Source of the DNA: a virus | Virus record (IMG/VR): IMGVR_UViG_3300010151_000277 | Location: 1 to 20,051 of that record | Length of the DNA stretch: 20,051 nucleotides | Reading direction: 5' to 3' (one strand) | Shown: piece after piece, positions 7,730 through 15,882 of the stretch | How positions within the stretch are numbered: the stretch's first letter is position 1 | How the letters are laid out: each line of letters begins with the position of its first letter | Made by a program: the position numbers and the translations under genes | Notes under the pieces: generated by a model | What the model saw: the letters and a program-made list of their open reading frames with translations, nothing else | The model's database searches: none | Told to the model about the DNA's origin: nothing

Positions 7730-7820
7730 GATTAGTAGATAATAGTTAAATAAATGAGGATTTTATAGGGGGTGGGGTTTTTCTTCCTTCTCTTTCTCTG
7801 CCTCCTTCCTCTAAAAATAT
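7730..7820 (+). promoter_or_regulatory. Intergenic spacer with G-run and 35-nt pyrimidine tract
   Basis: The spacer between the capsid gene and the next gene holds GGGGGTGGGG (7768-7777), followed at once by 35 bases (7778-7812) that are all C or T except one G at 7800. There is no hairpin that would make a standard terminator. The tract occupies the place where a Shine-Dalgarno sequence should be, so the downstream gene has none. It may act in transcript attenuation, RNA stability or S1-dependent initiation; this is inference. Confidence 0.5.
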
Positions 7821-8912
7821 ATGAAATTTTCAACGCAAATAGCAAACTATACAGGTGACGCTGATACCACTTATCAAGTAAGTGCAGCAGATGATACACT
7901 TGACGGCTCTACTTCCCAATGGTTTACCGAGGGTATTAGAGATGTTATTGCTCGTGTAGAAAAAATCATGCCTGCTAAGCTTAGTATGTTTGCTTCTGAA
8001 GCTAGTATAACATCTACAGGTTTAGAATTAACGAACGATAGAGTATTCTCTGTTGAAAGAGGTGGAAAAATAGCTACTGAAGTTAGTGCAAAATTAAGAC
8101 ATAAATTAACAGATATAGAGAGTATATATTACACTTACCCGGATACACCTGCTTATTATAAAATATCTGGTAAATTACATGTAGTCCCTACTCCAGATGA
8201 TACTGGTGCTAATACTGGAATTATTTCTTTAGTAAAATATACTGCAAATGGCGTTGATTTAACTGCAATTAATACAAGTGCTAATCATAACTTAGTTACA
8301 GGTGATTTTATAGATATAACGGCCGATACGTCTCTTTTACCTGCTATATATACTAAGAATACATTTAAAGTTACATATTCTACTGTTACACAATTTGCAA
8401 TAGAAGTTCCTTGGAGTAATATTAATGATAGCGATACATATAATAATGTTGACGATTCTTATACCCCCGATTCTACTATTTATTATTCAAGAGCTACTGC
8501 TACTGCAGAAGTAGTAAAAGTAGGTGATATTGATAGTGCTAATGGAACTATTGCTTCTTTTCCTGAATCAATGTATCACTTGCCGGTCTTATATACAGCA
8601 GCTAATATTATGTATGCTAAACTAGTGACTATAAGGAAGTCAATAGCTAGTACACTTGCATCTACTGGTATTACTAATGCTAGTAATTACATATCAAATT
8701 GGGGTGGTAGTGATGAATTTGATTTTAAAACAATGATGGAAGATGAGGATACAGAAATTGCTCAAATGGCTTTAAGCGGTGCACAAACTGAATTAGGTAC
8801 AGCACAGGCACAATTGGGCGTACTTACTGCTGATTACAATTGGGTAATGGGGCAATTACAATATATTAAAGGGCTATATAACGAGGCCTTTATACAGGTG
8901 GCACAAAGCTAA
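7821..8912 (+). CDS. Putative virion structural / neck protein
   Basis: I do not recognise a named family for this 363-aa protein. Residues 1-60 contain a pattern (DDTLDGSTSQWFTEGIRDVI) common at the start of phage head-completion or adaptor proteins that follow the capsid gene. The middle (about 80-240) is Thr/Ser/Tyr-rich and beta-like. The C-terminal 90 residues are helical, with Gln/Ala repeats (GAQTELGTAQAQLGVLTADY) that suggest a coiled bundle. The start is fixed by an in-frame stop only 7 bases upstream, although no Shine-Dalgarno sequence is present. The stop overlaps the next gene as TAATG. A role in joining head to tail is inferred from position after the capsid gene and from the connector-like genes that follow. 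Confidence 0.7.
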   Translation: MKFSTQIANYTGDADTTYQVSAADDTLDGSTSQWFTEGIRDVIARVEKIMPAKLSMFASEASITSTGLELTNDRVFSVERGGKIATEVSAKLRHKLTDIESIYYTYPDTPAYYKISGKLHVVPTPDDTGANTGIISLVKYTANGVDLTAINTSANHNLVTGDFIDITADTSLLPAIYTKNTFKVTYSTVTQFAIEVPWSNINDSDTYNNVDDSYTPDSTIYYSRATATAEVVKVGDIDSANGTIASFPESMYHLPVLYTAANIMYAKLVTIRKSIASTLASTGITNASNYISNWGGSDEFDFKTMMEDEDTEIAQMALSGAQTELGTAQAQLGVLTADYNWVMGQLQYIKGLYNEAFIQVAQS

Positions 8913-9175
8913 TGAAACAAAAAGAACTTATCGAACTTGTTCAGCAGCATCATCCTCATATATTAGAGAAAGAGGCTAGAATCTTGCTAAATAGAGCATC
9001 TGATGACATTTGTAGTCAATCAGAGATTTTTGATACTTCTTATAAAGATGTTTCTATTACAGGTCAAAGATATTATTTTCTAGGTAATACAATATTAAAA
9101 ATTAGAAGAGTTGATGTTGAGGATAAATTAGTACCTAGATTACAAGGGCAATTAGAAGAAACGGACTTAACCTAA
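8912..9175 (+). CDS. Putative head-tail connector, N-terminal part (split gene)
   Basis: The 87-aa product has a helical N-terminal half (ELIELVQQHHPHILEKEAR, then LLNRASDDI) followed by strands (SITGQRYYFLGNTILKIRRVDVED) and ends at LVPRLQGQLEETDLT. In my recollection many phage connector proteins of about 200 aa have this shape: a helical start, the turn GQRYY.L, an 'I.KI.RV.' strand and a 'PRL.G' motif, and then continue directly. Here the frame stops and the remainder appears in the next gene in another frame. Both ends are TAATG overlaps, so the three genes in this block are coupled. It may be a genuine two-protein version or the result of a frameshift. Confidence 0.7.
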   Translation: MKQKELIELVQQHHPHILEKEARILLNRASDDICSQSEIFDTSYKDVSITGQRYYFLGNTILKIRRVDVEDKLVPRLQGQLEETDLT

Positions 9176-9528
9176 TGGCTGATAAAGAATACGCATGGTA
9201 TATTGAACGAAACCAACTTGGTATCGTTGAAAAAGTTAGTGGAGAGTGGAAAAGTATTACTGAAGCTGGAAAAAGTATACGTATATTTTGTTCTGCTTTA
9301 GTTCCTCATTTTTCAGTAGATTTAGATGGGCAATCTGAGATACCTGCTCAATTTCATCAAGCCTTAGTAAATAAGGTTATTTCTGAAGGATATAAAGACC
9401 CAAGAAATTTAAATTTAGACTTGGCTCAATACTTTGAAGGAGAGTATATTAAGGGCGTGAAATCAGCTAAGAAATACGCAAGAATGCATCATTATAGTAG
9501 CGCTAAAATTATTCCACAGGAGTTTTAA
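9175..9528 (+). CDS. Putative head-tail connector, C-terminal part (split gene)
   Basis: This 117-aa product looks like the continuation of the preceding gene. It has a strand pair WYIERNQLGIVEKV, then GKSIRIFCSALVPHFSVDL, a conserved-looking IPAQFHQALVNKVISEGY helix, and a helical basic end (AQYFEGEYIKGVKSAKKYAR). The last part resembles the C-terminal helix block of phage connector or head-completion proteins. It starts in a TAATG overlap without a strong Shine-Dalgarno sequence, so its translation probably depends on ribosomes finishing the upstream gene. It ends in another TAATG overlap with the next gene. Functional assignment is by pattern and neighbourhood only. Confidence 0.7.
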   Translation: MADKEYAWYIERNQLGIVEKVSGEWKSITEAGKSIRIFCSALVPHFSVDLDGQSEIPAQFHQALVNKVISEGYKDPRNLNLDLAQYFEGEYIKGVKSAKKYARMHHYSSAKIIPQEF

Positions 9529-9977
9529 TGGCGTTTACAAATGATAATCTTAATGTAGGTGGTTTTGTTAATGATACAACAGCAACTCATAATGTTAATT
9601 TTGCAGTAGACCAATATACTAAATATATAGCTCAAGATTATACAGCTGATAATACGTTTAAATATTATGGTAATGATAATGACTTCGGGTTTATGTATAA
9701 CACAGCTGATGCAGAGCTTAATATGTATTCAGGTGATAATAAGTTACTTGAAATAACTAAGCAAGGAGCTGTAACTTTTACCTGTAAAGCAGGTACTGGA
9801 ATTGATGCTTTTAAAATAAAAGATACTAATGGGACTACTCTTTTTGGAGTTAATACAGATGGTGATTTTAATTTAGGTTCAGTTTTAGAGATGAGCGAGT
9901 ATACCCCGGCTAGTTTGCCTGATATAGATGCTCATGGTATGGTTTTTTATGATTCAAATTTATATGCAAAGGTATAG
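9528..9977 (+). CDS. Putative fibre-associated structural protein
   Basis: The protein (149 aa) is rich in Asn, Asp, Thr and Tyr and looks like a chain of short beta strands. Residues 85-120 contain the sequence GTGIDAFKIKDTNGTTLFGV and NTDGDFNLG, a type of repeat (GxDAFKI-DTNG-xLFxVNTDG) often seen in phage fibre and other virion surface proteins. The C-terminal end HGMVFYDSNLYAKV also looks like the closing strand of such proteins. It has a good ribosome binding site (AGGAG) and overlaps the preceding stop as TAATG; the next gene begins at the base after its stop. Whether it is a fibre, a whisker or an adaptor cannot be told. Confidence 0.65.
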   Translation: MAFTNDNLNVGGFVNDTTATHNVNFAVDQYTKYIAQDYTADNTFKYYGNDNDFGFMYNTADAELNMYSGDNKLLEITKQGAVTFTCKAGTGIDAFKIKDTNGTTLFGVNTDGDFNLGSVLEMSEYTPASLPDIDAHGMVFYDSNLYAKV

Positions 9978-10838
9978 ATGGCTTATTATTTAAATGTAAC
10001 TCATCCAACAGTTACTCATGGTCTATTAAAATTCGATAAAGGGAATAGACAGTATGTTACTATTTCTTTTATTGGTTTCGCATCGAGCGCCCCTTATGAC
10101 ATATTAAAAGTAGAAACGAGTCCTGATGCATCAACATTTACTACTTTAGATACGTTTACATTAACTGCTGCTTCTGGTGTATTAAAGACAGTTTTACCTC
10201 CTATTCCTGCAGGCACATTACATTTAAGATTAAAAGGTTATGATAGTGATGGTTCGACAGCTTTAACAGATGCTACAGAATTAAAGAAATGTGCCGTAGT
10301 AAATATTAAGTCAAAAGCATCACACAATTTAGAACCTATTTATACTGAGTCTAAAAAAATTGCAGAAGATGTAATAGACTCAGGTATTGTGACTACTGAT
10401 ATTGAAAATTTAAACCAAAAAAAAATTATGTGGAATGCATTATCTAATGCGTATGCAGAAATTAATACAAATGATGCAACTGATATGACTGAATATACTA
10501 TTACAGGTGTTAATAATAATTTATATGGATTAGCTCAATATCCTTCATGGTTAAAAACGCAAATAACAGATAATAAAAATTGGGTTATAAATGGAAGTAA
10601 TCTAACTACTCCTCATTGGATAATAGGAGATAAAATTTATAGTTTTAAAGAGACTGGTAGTGATGGTGGCGTAGCAATAGCTCAATCATGTGAGGAAGTG
10701 CTAGTTAGTCATATAAGTAAGTCTATGTTAGCAGAAGAAAAACTAAAATACACAGCAGGAAGTGATGAACATGATGAATTAACAGCTGCTGAAACAACAT
10801 TAAGTAGTATAATAACAGATAAAATAACTCTTATTTAA
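9978..10838 (+). CDS. Hypothetical virion protein, 286 aa
   Basis: I do not recognise it. The first 110 residues read as a beta sandwich: alternating strands with VTISFIGFAS, ILKVETSPDASTF and a strand AGTLHLRLKGYD, much like fibronectin-type domains on phage surface proteins. Residues 110-165 are helical (KIAEDVIDSGIVTTDIENL), and 165-240 contain aromatic residues (YPSWLKTQI, NWVINGSNL, HWIIGDKIYSF) that could form a binding face. The C-terminal 45 residues are a charged helix. AAAGG lies 7 bases upstream of the ATG, directly after the previous stop. Its place between the small fibre-type gene and a large fibre gene suggests a baseplate or fibre-attachment role. Confidence 0.6.
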   Translation: MAYYLNVTHPTVTHGLLKFDKGNRQYVTISFIGFASSAPYDILKVETSPDASTFTTLDTFTLTAASGVLKTVLPPIPAGTLHLRLKGYDSDGSTALTDATELKKCAVVNIKSKASHNLEPIYTESKKIAEDVIDSGIVTTDIENLNQKKIMWNALSNAYAEINTNDATDMTEYTITGVNNNLYGLAQYPSWLKTQITDNKNWVINGSNLTTPHWIIGDKIYSFKETGSDGGVAIAQSCEEVLVSHISKSMLAEEKLKYTAGSDEHDELTAAETTLSSIITDKITLI

Positions 10839-10849
10839 GGAGAGAAACA

Positions 10850-12571
10850 ATGGCAGGATGGAGAAAAGTATTAGTAAGTAACACAAAAGGAACAGCTGGA
10901 GTTGATTTAGAAAACCTAGGTCATATAGTTCCAGATGATTTAGCTATAAATGAAGATGGTAGTTTTTTATCGGGGGTAGCTAGCCAAGCTTTATCTATTA
11001 ATGATAGTGGAAACGGCCTTGAATGGAAAGATGTAACAACTACATTTGCTTCTTTAACTGATTCTGATACTACAAGCACTGGATTAGCTGATAATGACAT
11101 AATGGTCTATGATACTCAAGATAGTAAATATAAGATGATGCCTATGGTAGGAGATGTGAAAGTAGCAGTTACAGGCTCAGGAGCTAGTACAGTAGCTACT
11201 ATGAGTATTCAACCTGATTCCGTAGCTCTTGGTACTGACACTACAGGTAATTATGTTTTAAAAGGTGAAACTACAGGTAATGGTATTTCAGGCTCTATTA
11301 ATGCCGAAGGAGGTACTTTTACAGTTACTTCTAATGCAGTTTCTACTGCTACTGCAAATACTCTTGTATATAGAGATGCAAGTGGAGATTTTATTGCAAA
11401 TGAAATAACTGCTAGTTTAGACGGTACTGCTGCTATAGCTACAGCTGTAAACCTTTCTGGTGCGACTGGGCAAGGTAATAATGATAAACTTGTTTTTGCT
11501 GCTAATGGGACCGCGACGGGTACAGCTACTTTAGAAACTGATGTTGCATTACATTATAACCCTAATACCCAATTATTCACTGCCCCTAATTTTGCAGGAG
11601 ATATAAATGGTACAATTGGTGCCACTGCTCCTACTTCTGGTGCGTTTACAAATTTAACTAGCTCTGGTAATACTAGTTTAACCACAGCTAATATCACTGG
11701 CAACTTATCACATACTGGTGGTACAGCTACTCTTGCAGGTGGGTCTCTTGTAGTAAGTAATGAAATTGCTAATGCAGTCATTAATACTTTTATTTTAAAC
11801 AACTCACAAACTGGAACTTGGCCTTTAGCTGACCCTGCACCTACTGCCCAAATCAGTTTTGATATTTTACAATCATCACAAATCACTGCTACAGATATAG
11901 ATGATGATGATTTTATATGGGTTAAGGCTCAAAATTATGATGAAAGCAATGAAGCAATTTCAGGAAGTTATTCTTATGTTAAATTACGAGCTACTGATGA
12001 TTATGATATGGTAGCTACTGTGGGAACTAATCTGACGACAACATGGGATGTTATTGATTGGCCTGATGGAGCAAAAATTATAAAAGGTCCTGTGTCTATA
12101 GCTTATTCAAGTGAACCAACGGGTACACAAACTATAACAATGGATGATACTGTTATATTTACAGGTGGTGGAACTTTTGCATCTACTTCTAATTTTGCTA
12201 CAACAGATAATCTAATTCATTTAAATGTATTAGCAGATAATAGTGCATACGGAGGTGACCTTTCCTCTGGTATTGTATTTGGAACAACTGCAGCTGATGA
12301 GGGTGAAAGTGCGACAGCATACAAAACTGGTGGTAAATTAATACATACTGATACTGAATTTATTTTTGGAACATTTGCAGATGTAGTTAGCTCTACTCCG
12401 GCTAATCAAGATAATCTAACTACTACTAATTTAAAAGATATACGAGTTAAAGCTATTCAATTTGATACCAGTGATACTATTGATGAGACTGGTAATAGTT
12501 ATGCTAATGGTGATAATCCTTATTTAGGAGTAAATGATTCTGGCGTTCTATATTTTTATATGGCTGAATAA
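10850..12571 (+). CDS. Putative tail fibre protein 1
   Basis: This 573-aa protein is Thr-, Ala-, Gly- and Asp-rich with strand repeats typical of trimeric fibres. Recognisable fibre phrases are NTLVYRDASGDFIANEITA (about 168-187), followed by SLDGTAA, and IGATAPTSGAFTNLTSSGN (about 256-274). A third is DNLIHLNVLADNSAYGGDLS in the last third, which resembles decoration segments of cyanophage-like fibres. The N-terminus MAGWRKVLVSN matches in style the N-terminus of the second large fibre (MSWKKILLENN at 12988), so both probably dock on the same site. The start has a strong ribosome binding site (AAGGAGAG). No peptidase or depolymerase active site is evident. Function as a receptor-binding or side fibre is inferred from composition and repeats. 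Confidence 0.75.
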   Translation: MAGWRKVLVSNTKGTAGVDLENLGHIVPDDLAINEDGSFLSGVASQALSINDSGNGLEWKDVTTTFASLTDSDTTSTGLADNDIMVYDTQDSKYKMMPMVGDVKVAVTGSGASTVATMSIQPDSVALGTDTTGNYVLKGETTGNGISGSINAEGGTFTVTSNAVSTATANTLVYRDASGDFIANEITASLDGTAAIATAVNLSGATGQGNNDKLVFAANGTATGTATLETDVALHYNPNTQLFTAPNFAGDINGTIGATAPTSGAFTNLTSSGNTSLTTANITGNLSHTGGTATLAGGSLVVSNEIANAVINTFILNNSQTGTWPLADPAPTAQISFDILQSSQITATDIDDDDFIWVKAQNYDESNEAISGSYSYVKLRATDDYDMVATVGTNLTTTWDVIDWPDGAKIIKGPVSIAYSSEPTGTQTITMDDTVIFTGGGTFASTSNFATTDNLIHLNVLADNSAYGGDLSSGIVFGTTAADEGESATAYKTGGKLIHTDTEFIFGTFADVVSSTPANQDNLTTTNLKDIRVKAIQFDTSDTIDETGNSYANGDNPYLGVNDSGVLYFYMAE

Positions 12572-12594
12572 TAAATTTCATTAAACGAGGTTAG

Positions 12595-12795
12595 ATGATA
12601 GAAGAGAAGAAAAGGAAGCTTACTCCTGGAGAGATAGGCTTAAATGTAAAGGATACTGGGTTTTTATTGGCAATATTAAATAGGGCTTCAATACAAGGTT
12701 CAGAATTAAAACATGCAATGGCTGTAACAACTAAGATAGAGAAGTTGCATGATTACATAATAAATCAAGAGGAAGTAATAAGAGGAATACATTGA
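12595..12795 (+). CDS. Small hypothetical protein, 66 aa
   Basis: A charged, mostly helical protein: a basic N-terminus (IEEKKRKLTPGEIGL), a hydrophobic helix (GFLLAILNRASIQGSELKHAM) and a final amphipathic helix (KIEKLHDYIINQEEVI). There is no membrane segment. GAGG lies 5 bases ahead of the ATG. It sits between two large fibre genes, and its stop overlaps the TTG start of the next small gene (TTGA). Pairs of small helical proteins in this place could be fibre chaperones or assembly factors, but nothing in the sequence proves it. Confidence 0.75.
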   Translation: MIEEKKRKLTPGEIGLNVKDTGFLLAILNRASIQGSELKHAMAVTTKIEKLHDYIINQEEVIRGIH

Positions 12796-12959
12796 ATATA
12801 ACAAGAGAAGATGCACAAGCTTTACTACAAATAATAGGAAGAGCTAAATTTGAAGGTAACGAAGTTATGAGCGTAGCTCAATTGATACAAAAGTTAGGAA
12901 CTATCGCAGACCCTCCAAAACAGGAACAACCTCCTGTACCCCTAAAAAAAAAAGACTAA
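12792..12959 (+). CDS. Small hypothetical protein, 55 aa, TTG start
   Basis: The frame starts with TTG at 12792, which overlaps the stop of the preceding gene (TTGA), and has AGAGGA 5 bases upstream. The product begins NITREDAQALLQIIGRAKFE (after the start residue), continues GNEVMSVAQLIQKLG, and ends with a Pro/Lys-rich tail (PPKQEQPPVPLKKKD). The two helices with a conserved-looking turn indicate a real small protein. An A10 run (12944-12953) lies just before the stop. A -1 shift there would extend the protein to a TAA at 12986-12988 that overlaps the next ATG. Paired with the 66-aa gene, it may form a small complex working on the fibres; this is inference. Confidence 0.7.
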   Translation: MNITREDAQALLQIIGRAKFEGNEVMSVAQLIQKLGTIADPPKQEQPPVPLKKKD

Positions 12960-12987
12960 AATCAACTAACATTAAGAGTAATATCTA

Positions 12988-15321
12988 ATGTCTTGGAAAA
13001 AGATATTACTTGAGAATAACATTTCAGCGTCAGATATTACGACTGTAGGAAACCCTGAATCAGCTGGCAGTGTATTTTTACGAAATGATTCTAATACTTT
13101 AAGATGGGCGACTACAAACGCATCTGGCGATGCTTCCTTTCAACGCATAGCTATTATAGATGGCTCTAAAGATGAATCAGTCGATAGTACTTTCCCTTTT
13201 CACTATATTACTAGACAAGAATTACATGATGGTTATATAAGTTCAAGTAATGCTCATTATGTTGATAGTAACTCTGGTGGTGATACTACTCTTTGGGATA
13301 ACACTACTACGGGTGGTAATAAAATTAGCACTTTCATTACTAACTACTTATCTGACCCTGATTGGGCTTCGCCACCAGATGAATACGAAGATGCAGACCA
13401 ATTTCAAGAGGTGCATAAGGACGACCTTGTAATTCTTCCCTTAGGATTATGGTCGGATGAAGATACTAATGCATTAACAACGGGCGCTGGTTTATACTCA
13501 AAGCCTAATATAAATCCAGAAAATGATGAATGTATTGCACATTGGACTCTTGGAACTTCTTCTCCGTATAAAGGTTGTTTTTTAATTACACAAGTTGCTA
13601 GTAATGGACGTGCGTATATGATACGTACTAACAATGCAATATCAGAGCCTTCAGGTGAAAGTAGTAGGGATAGTAGACAAGTACAATATGATTCAGCGAT
13701 TGAAGACATTTTTGATGGGGGGATTCTATATAGAGCTAAAGGGGAGTGGATAGAAAATATTGGAGCAATATCTATAGATTCTGCTGATGATAATATTACT
13801 GTAGATATTACAAATGGGGATACTCTTATAGACAACGAGACTTCTTCTACTAATGTATCTGTATTTGATGTTAAATTAGCAGATGATTTATCAATTACAT
13901 CATTAACTACTAGTGGTAAAGTAATAACTGATGAATTAATTCCTGCTACTGCAGATGAAACTATAAAAATATCTATTAATGGTACTAGTACTACTGCTTT
14001 AAAAATTCCTTCTACTAAAACTTTAAATTTTATGCACTCCGGTAGTAATATCCCAACATTATCAGGACAAACTGGGTTATTAACTTCTAGCCAAGAATTG
14101 ACAGCTCCTTTACTTTCTAGTGATGTTTTTAATATAAATACATTAGATAGTACAAAAACTTCTTCTAATTGGGATGATATATATACTACTGTAGGAGATG
14201 CTCGAGGTATAATATTAAAAGGTGAGGAAGGTGAAACGCTTAGTAATTTACCAGTTGGGAAACTTGCTTATCGTGGTAGTGATGGGGAGTGGGACAAAAC
14301 AGGTGCTGATGTATATCCTGAATTAGGTATATGTGTCGCTAATGAAGACGCAGGGCGTGTAGACATACTGACTCAAGGATTTGTTCGAATAGCTAGTGGT
14401 AATTTATGGGGAACTGCTAGTACTGAATATTCTCCTGGAGATGCTGTATATGCTCACACAGGTATATCTAACGGACAAATAAGTTTAGCTAAATATAATG
14501 CTGGCGGAGTGGGGAAATCTACACCAATAGGAACTATAATTGGGTTTGAAACAAGTGCTTCTCATACAACAGGTGCTTCAGGTGGTGCAACTGATGATGT
14601 ATTAATTTATTTTAACCCTATTAATGTTTGGTATGAATATAATACATCAGGTACTCTTACAAAGATTGATGGTGTCTCTTTAGGAGGTACTGATACTGTA
14701 GATATGGGTGATGGTTTTACTGTAACTGCTACTACAGCGGGTACAAATTCAACCATTACAGAAAGTGATACATTAACAATTGCAGCTGCTGGTTTAATAA
14801 CTACAACGGCTACAAGTGACGGAGTAATCACGATAGGAACTACTGCTACAGCAGACCAAACAGGCGAACAAATAAAAACCGCTTATGAAGCAGAGGATGA
14901 TACAAATGCTTTTACTGATGCTAATGTAATTACGCTTGGCAATGCTATAACAAGCACTTTAACAGCAGATTTAAATGCTGGAGCTAACCAAATAGGCTTT
15001 ACTGAAAATGAAGTAAGTAATGCTGCTAGTATGACAGTAGATTGGGGTATAGGGAATAAAGCTTCTGTTATATTAAGTCAAGTTGGGCATACCATTGCAA
15101 TGACAAATCCTGCAACTGCATGTAATTTATTATTAAAAATAACACAGGGGGACCCTGGTAGTGATACAATTACTACATGGACTCCAAGCGCAGGCAACAT
15201 TTACTGGGCAGGAGGTGGTGATGAACCTACATTATCTACATCTGCTAGTGCTATAGATATAATTACTTTTTATTTTGATGGTACTAATTATTATGGTGCT
15301 GCAAGTTTGGACTTTAGCTAA
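12988..15321 (+). CDS. Putative tail fibre protein 2, large
   Basis: This is the largest gene in the window (777 aa). It begins with MSWKKILLENN, like the first fibre protein. Residues 60-250 form a Trp/Asp-rich domain with no recognised family. Residues 250-400 are strand repeats rich in Thr and Ser. About 400-550 resembles a small beta-barrel of the DUF2190 type (GIILKGEEGETLSNLPVGKL, later VDILTQGFVRIAS and YSPGDAVYAH). About 684-777 is a conserved-type fibre end domain: DWGIGNKASVIL, LLLKITQGDPGS, WTPSAGNIYWAGG, PTLSTSASAIDIITFYFDG and NYYGAASLDF. The last domain is common at C-termini of phage fibres and other virion surface proteins, which supports receptor binding. The ribosome binding site is weak (AAGAG), so translation may depend on the upstream small genes. 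The stop overlaps the next start as TAATG. Confidence 0.78.
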   Translation: MSWKKILLENNISASDITTVGNPESAGSVFLRNDSNTLRWATTNASGDASFQRIAIIDGSKDESVDSTFPFHYITRQELHDGYISSSNAHYVDSNSGGDTTLWDNTTTGGNKISTFITNYLSDPDWASPPDEYEDADQFQEVHKDDLVILPLGLWSDEDTNALTTGAGLYSKPNINPENDECIAHWTLGTSSPYKGCFLITQVASNGRAYMIRTNNAISEPSGESSRDSRQVQYDSAIEDIFDGGILYRAKGEWIENIGAISIDSADDNITVDITNGDTLIDNETSSTNVSVFDVKLADDLSITSLTTSGKVITDELIPATADETIKISINGTSTTALKIPSTKTLNFMHSGSNIPTLSGQTGLLTSSQELTAPLLSSDVFNINTLDSTKTSSNWDDIYTTVGDARGIILKGEEGETLSNLPVGKLAYRGSDGEWDKTGADVYPELGICVANEDAGRVDILTQGFVRIASGNLWGTASTEYSPGDAVYAHTGISNGQISLAKYNAGGVGKSTPIGTIIGFETSASHTTGASGGATDDVLIYFNPINVWYEYNTSGTLTKIDGVSLGGTDTVDMGDGFTVTATTAGTNSTITESDTLTIAAAGLITTTATSDGVITIGTTATADQTGEQIKTAYEAEDDTNAFTDANVITLGNAITSTLTADLNAGANQIGFTENEVSNAASMTVDWGIGNKASVILSQVGHTIAMTNPATACNLLLKITQGDPGSDTITTWTPSAGNIYWAGGGDEPTLSTSASAIDIITFYFDGTNYYGAASLDFS

Positions 15322-15872
15322 TGCCTACTTTTGATTTACTTCCTGATGGACAAACAACACAGGAATGGGCGAAGGGTACTTCCTCTAATACCTCTTCAGA
15401 TGGGACATACGCAGAAGTTGTAGATGCTACAGACGGTACTTATTTAAAAGAAGTATCTCGTAGGCATAAGATGGTTTTTACTACAGCAAATCCTACTATT
15501 TCTTCAAGTGATATTCAGTCTATTGATTCAGTTAAGCTTGAAGCTGATTTAAAATATACTAAAAATAGTTCTTTTGATATTGATATTGATATACGACAAG
15601 ATGTTTCAGGAAGTGGGAATGGGCTTGATTTCAAGAATGTTATAGGTTCTGGCCCCTCTGGCGGCTATACTACATTTACAGGTACAGAAGAGACTACAAA
15701 TCCTTCTGGTAATTCATGGACATTGACAGATTTAGATAATTTAAGTATTATAGTTGAATTAACTGAAGCCCCAGCTATTTTAGGGAGAGTAGAAATACGG
15801 TACTTTAAGGCTATTGTTTCTTATACGGCGGCTATAAAAGATAATGCAGTATTTTTTGGAACAAATTTTTAA
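15321..15872 (+). CDS. Putative jelly-roll fibre-associated protein
   Basis: The 183-aa protein is beta-rich with almost no cysteine. It has the pattern of lectin-like or carbohydrate-binding jelly rolls that accompany phage fibres: an early Trp segment (GQTTQEWAKGTSS), YAEVVDATDGTYLKE, an alternating strand core (SVKLEADLKYTKNSSFDIDI) and the WTLTDLDNLSIIVELTEAP segment, ending in VEIRYFKAIVSYTA. No catalytic residues are apparent. It begins in a TAATG overlap with the large fibre gene and has only a weak ribosome binding site, so it is probably made in step with the fibre and may cap or decorate it. The fold is inferred from strand pattern, not from a database match. Confidence 0.65.
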   Translation: MPTFDLLPDGQTTQEWAKGTSSNTSSDGTYAEVVDATDGTYLKEVSRRHKMVFTTANPTISSSDIQSIDSVKLEADLKYTKNSSFDIDIDIRQDVSGSGNGLDFKNVIGSGPSGGYTTFTGTEETTNPSGNSWTLTDLDNLSIIVELTEAPAILGRVEIRYFKAIVSYTAAIKDNAVFFGTNF

Positions 15873-15882
15873 AGGAGAGTAG

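Noticed and set aside
7756-7811. Intrinsic terminator after the capsid gene (G-run then T/C-run)
   Set aside because: No real stem: the G-run has no C-rich partner, only a 5-bp long-range match (GAGGA/TCCTC).
10428-10440. A-run inside the 9978-10838 gene as a frameshift site
   Set aside because: The reading frame continues sensibly on both sides and no alternative frame stays open after the run.
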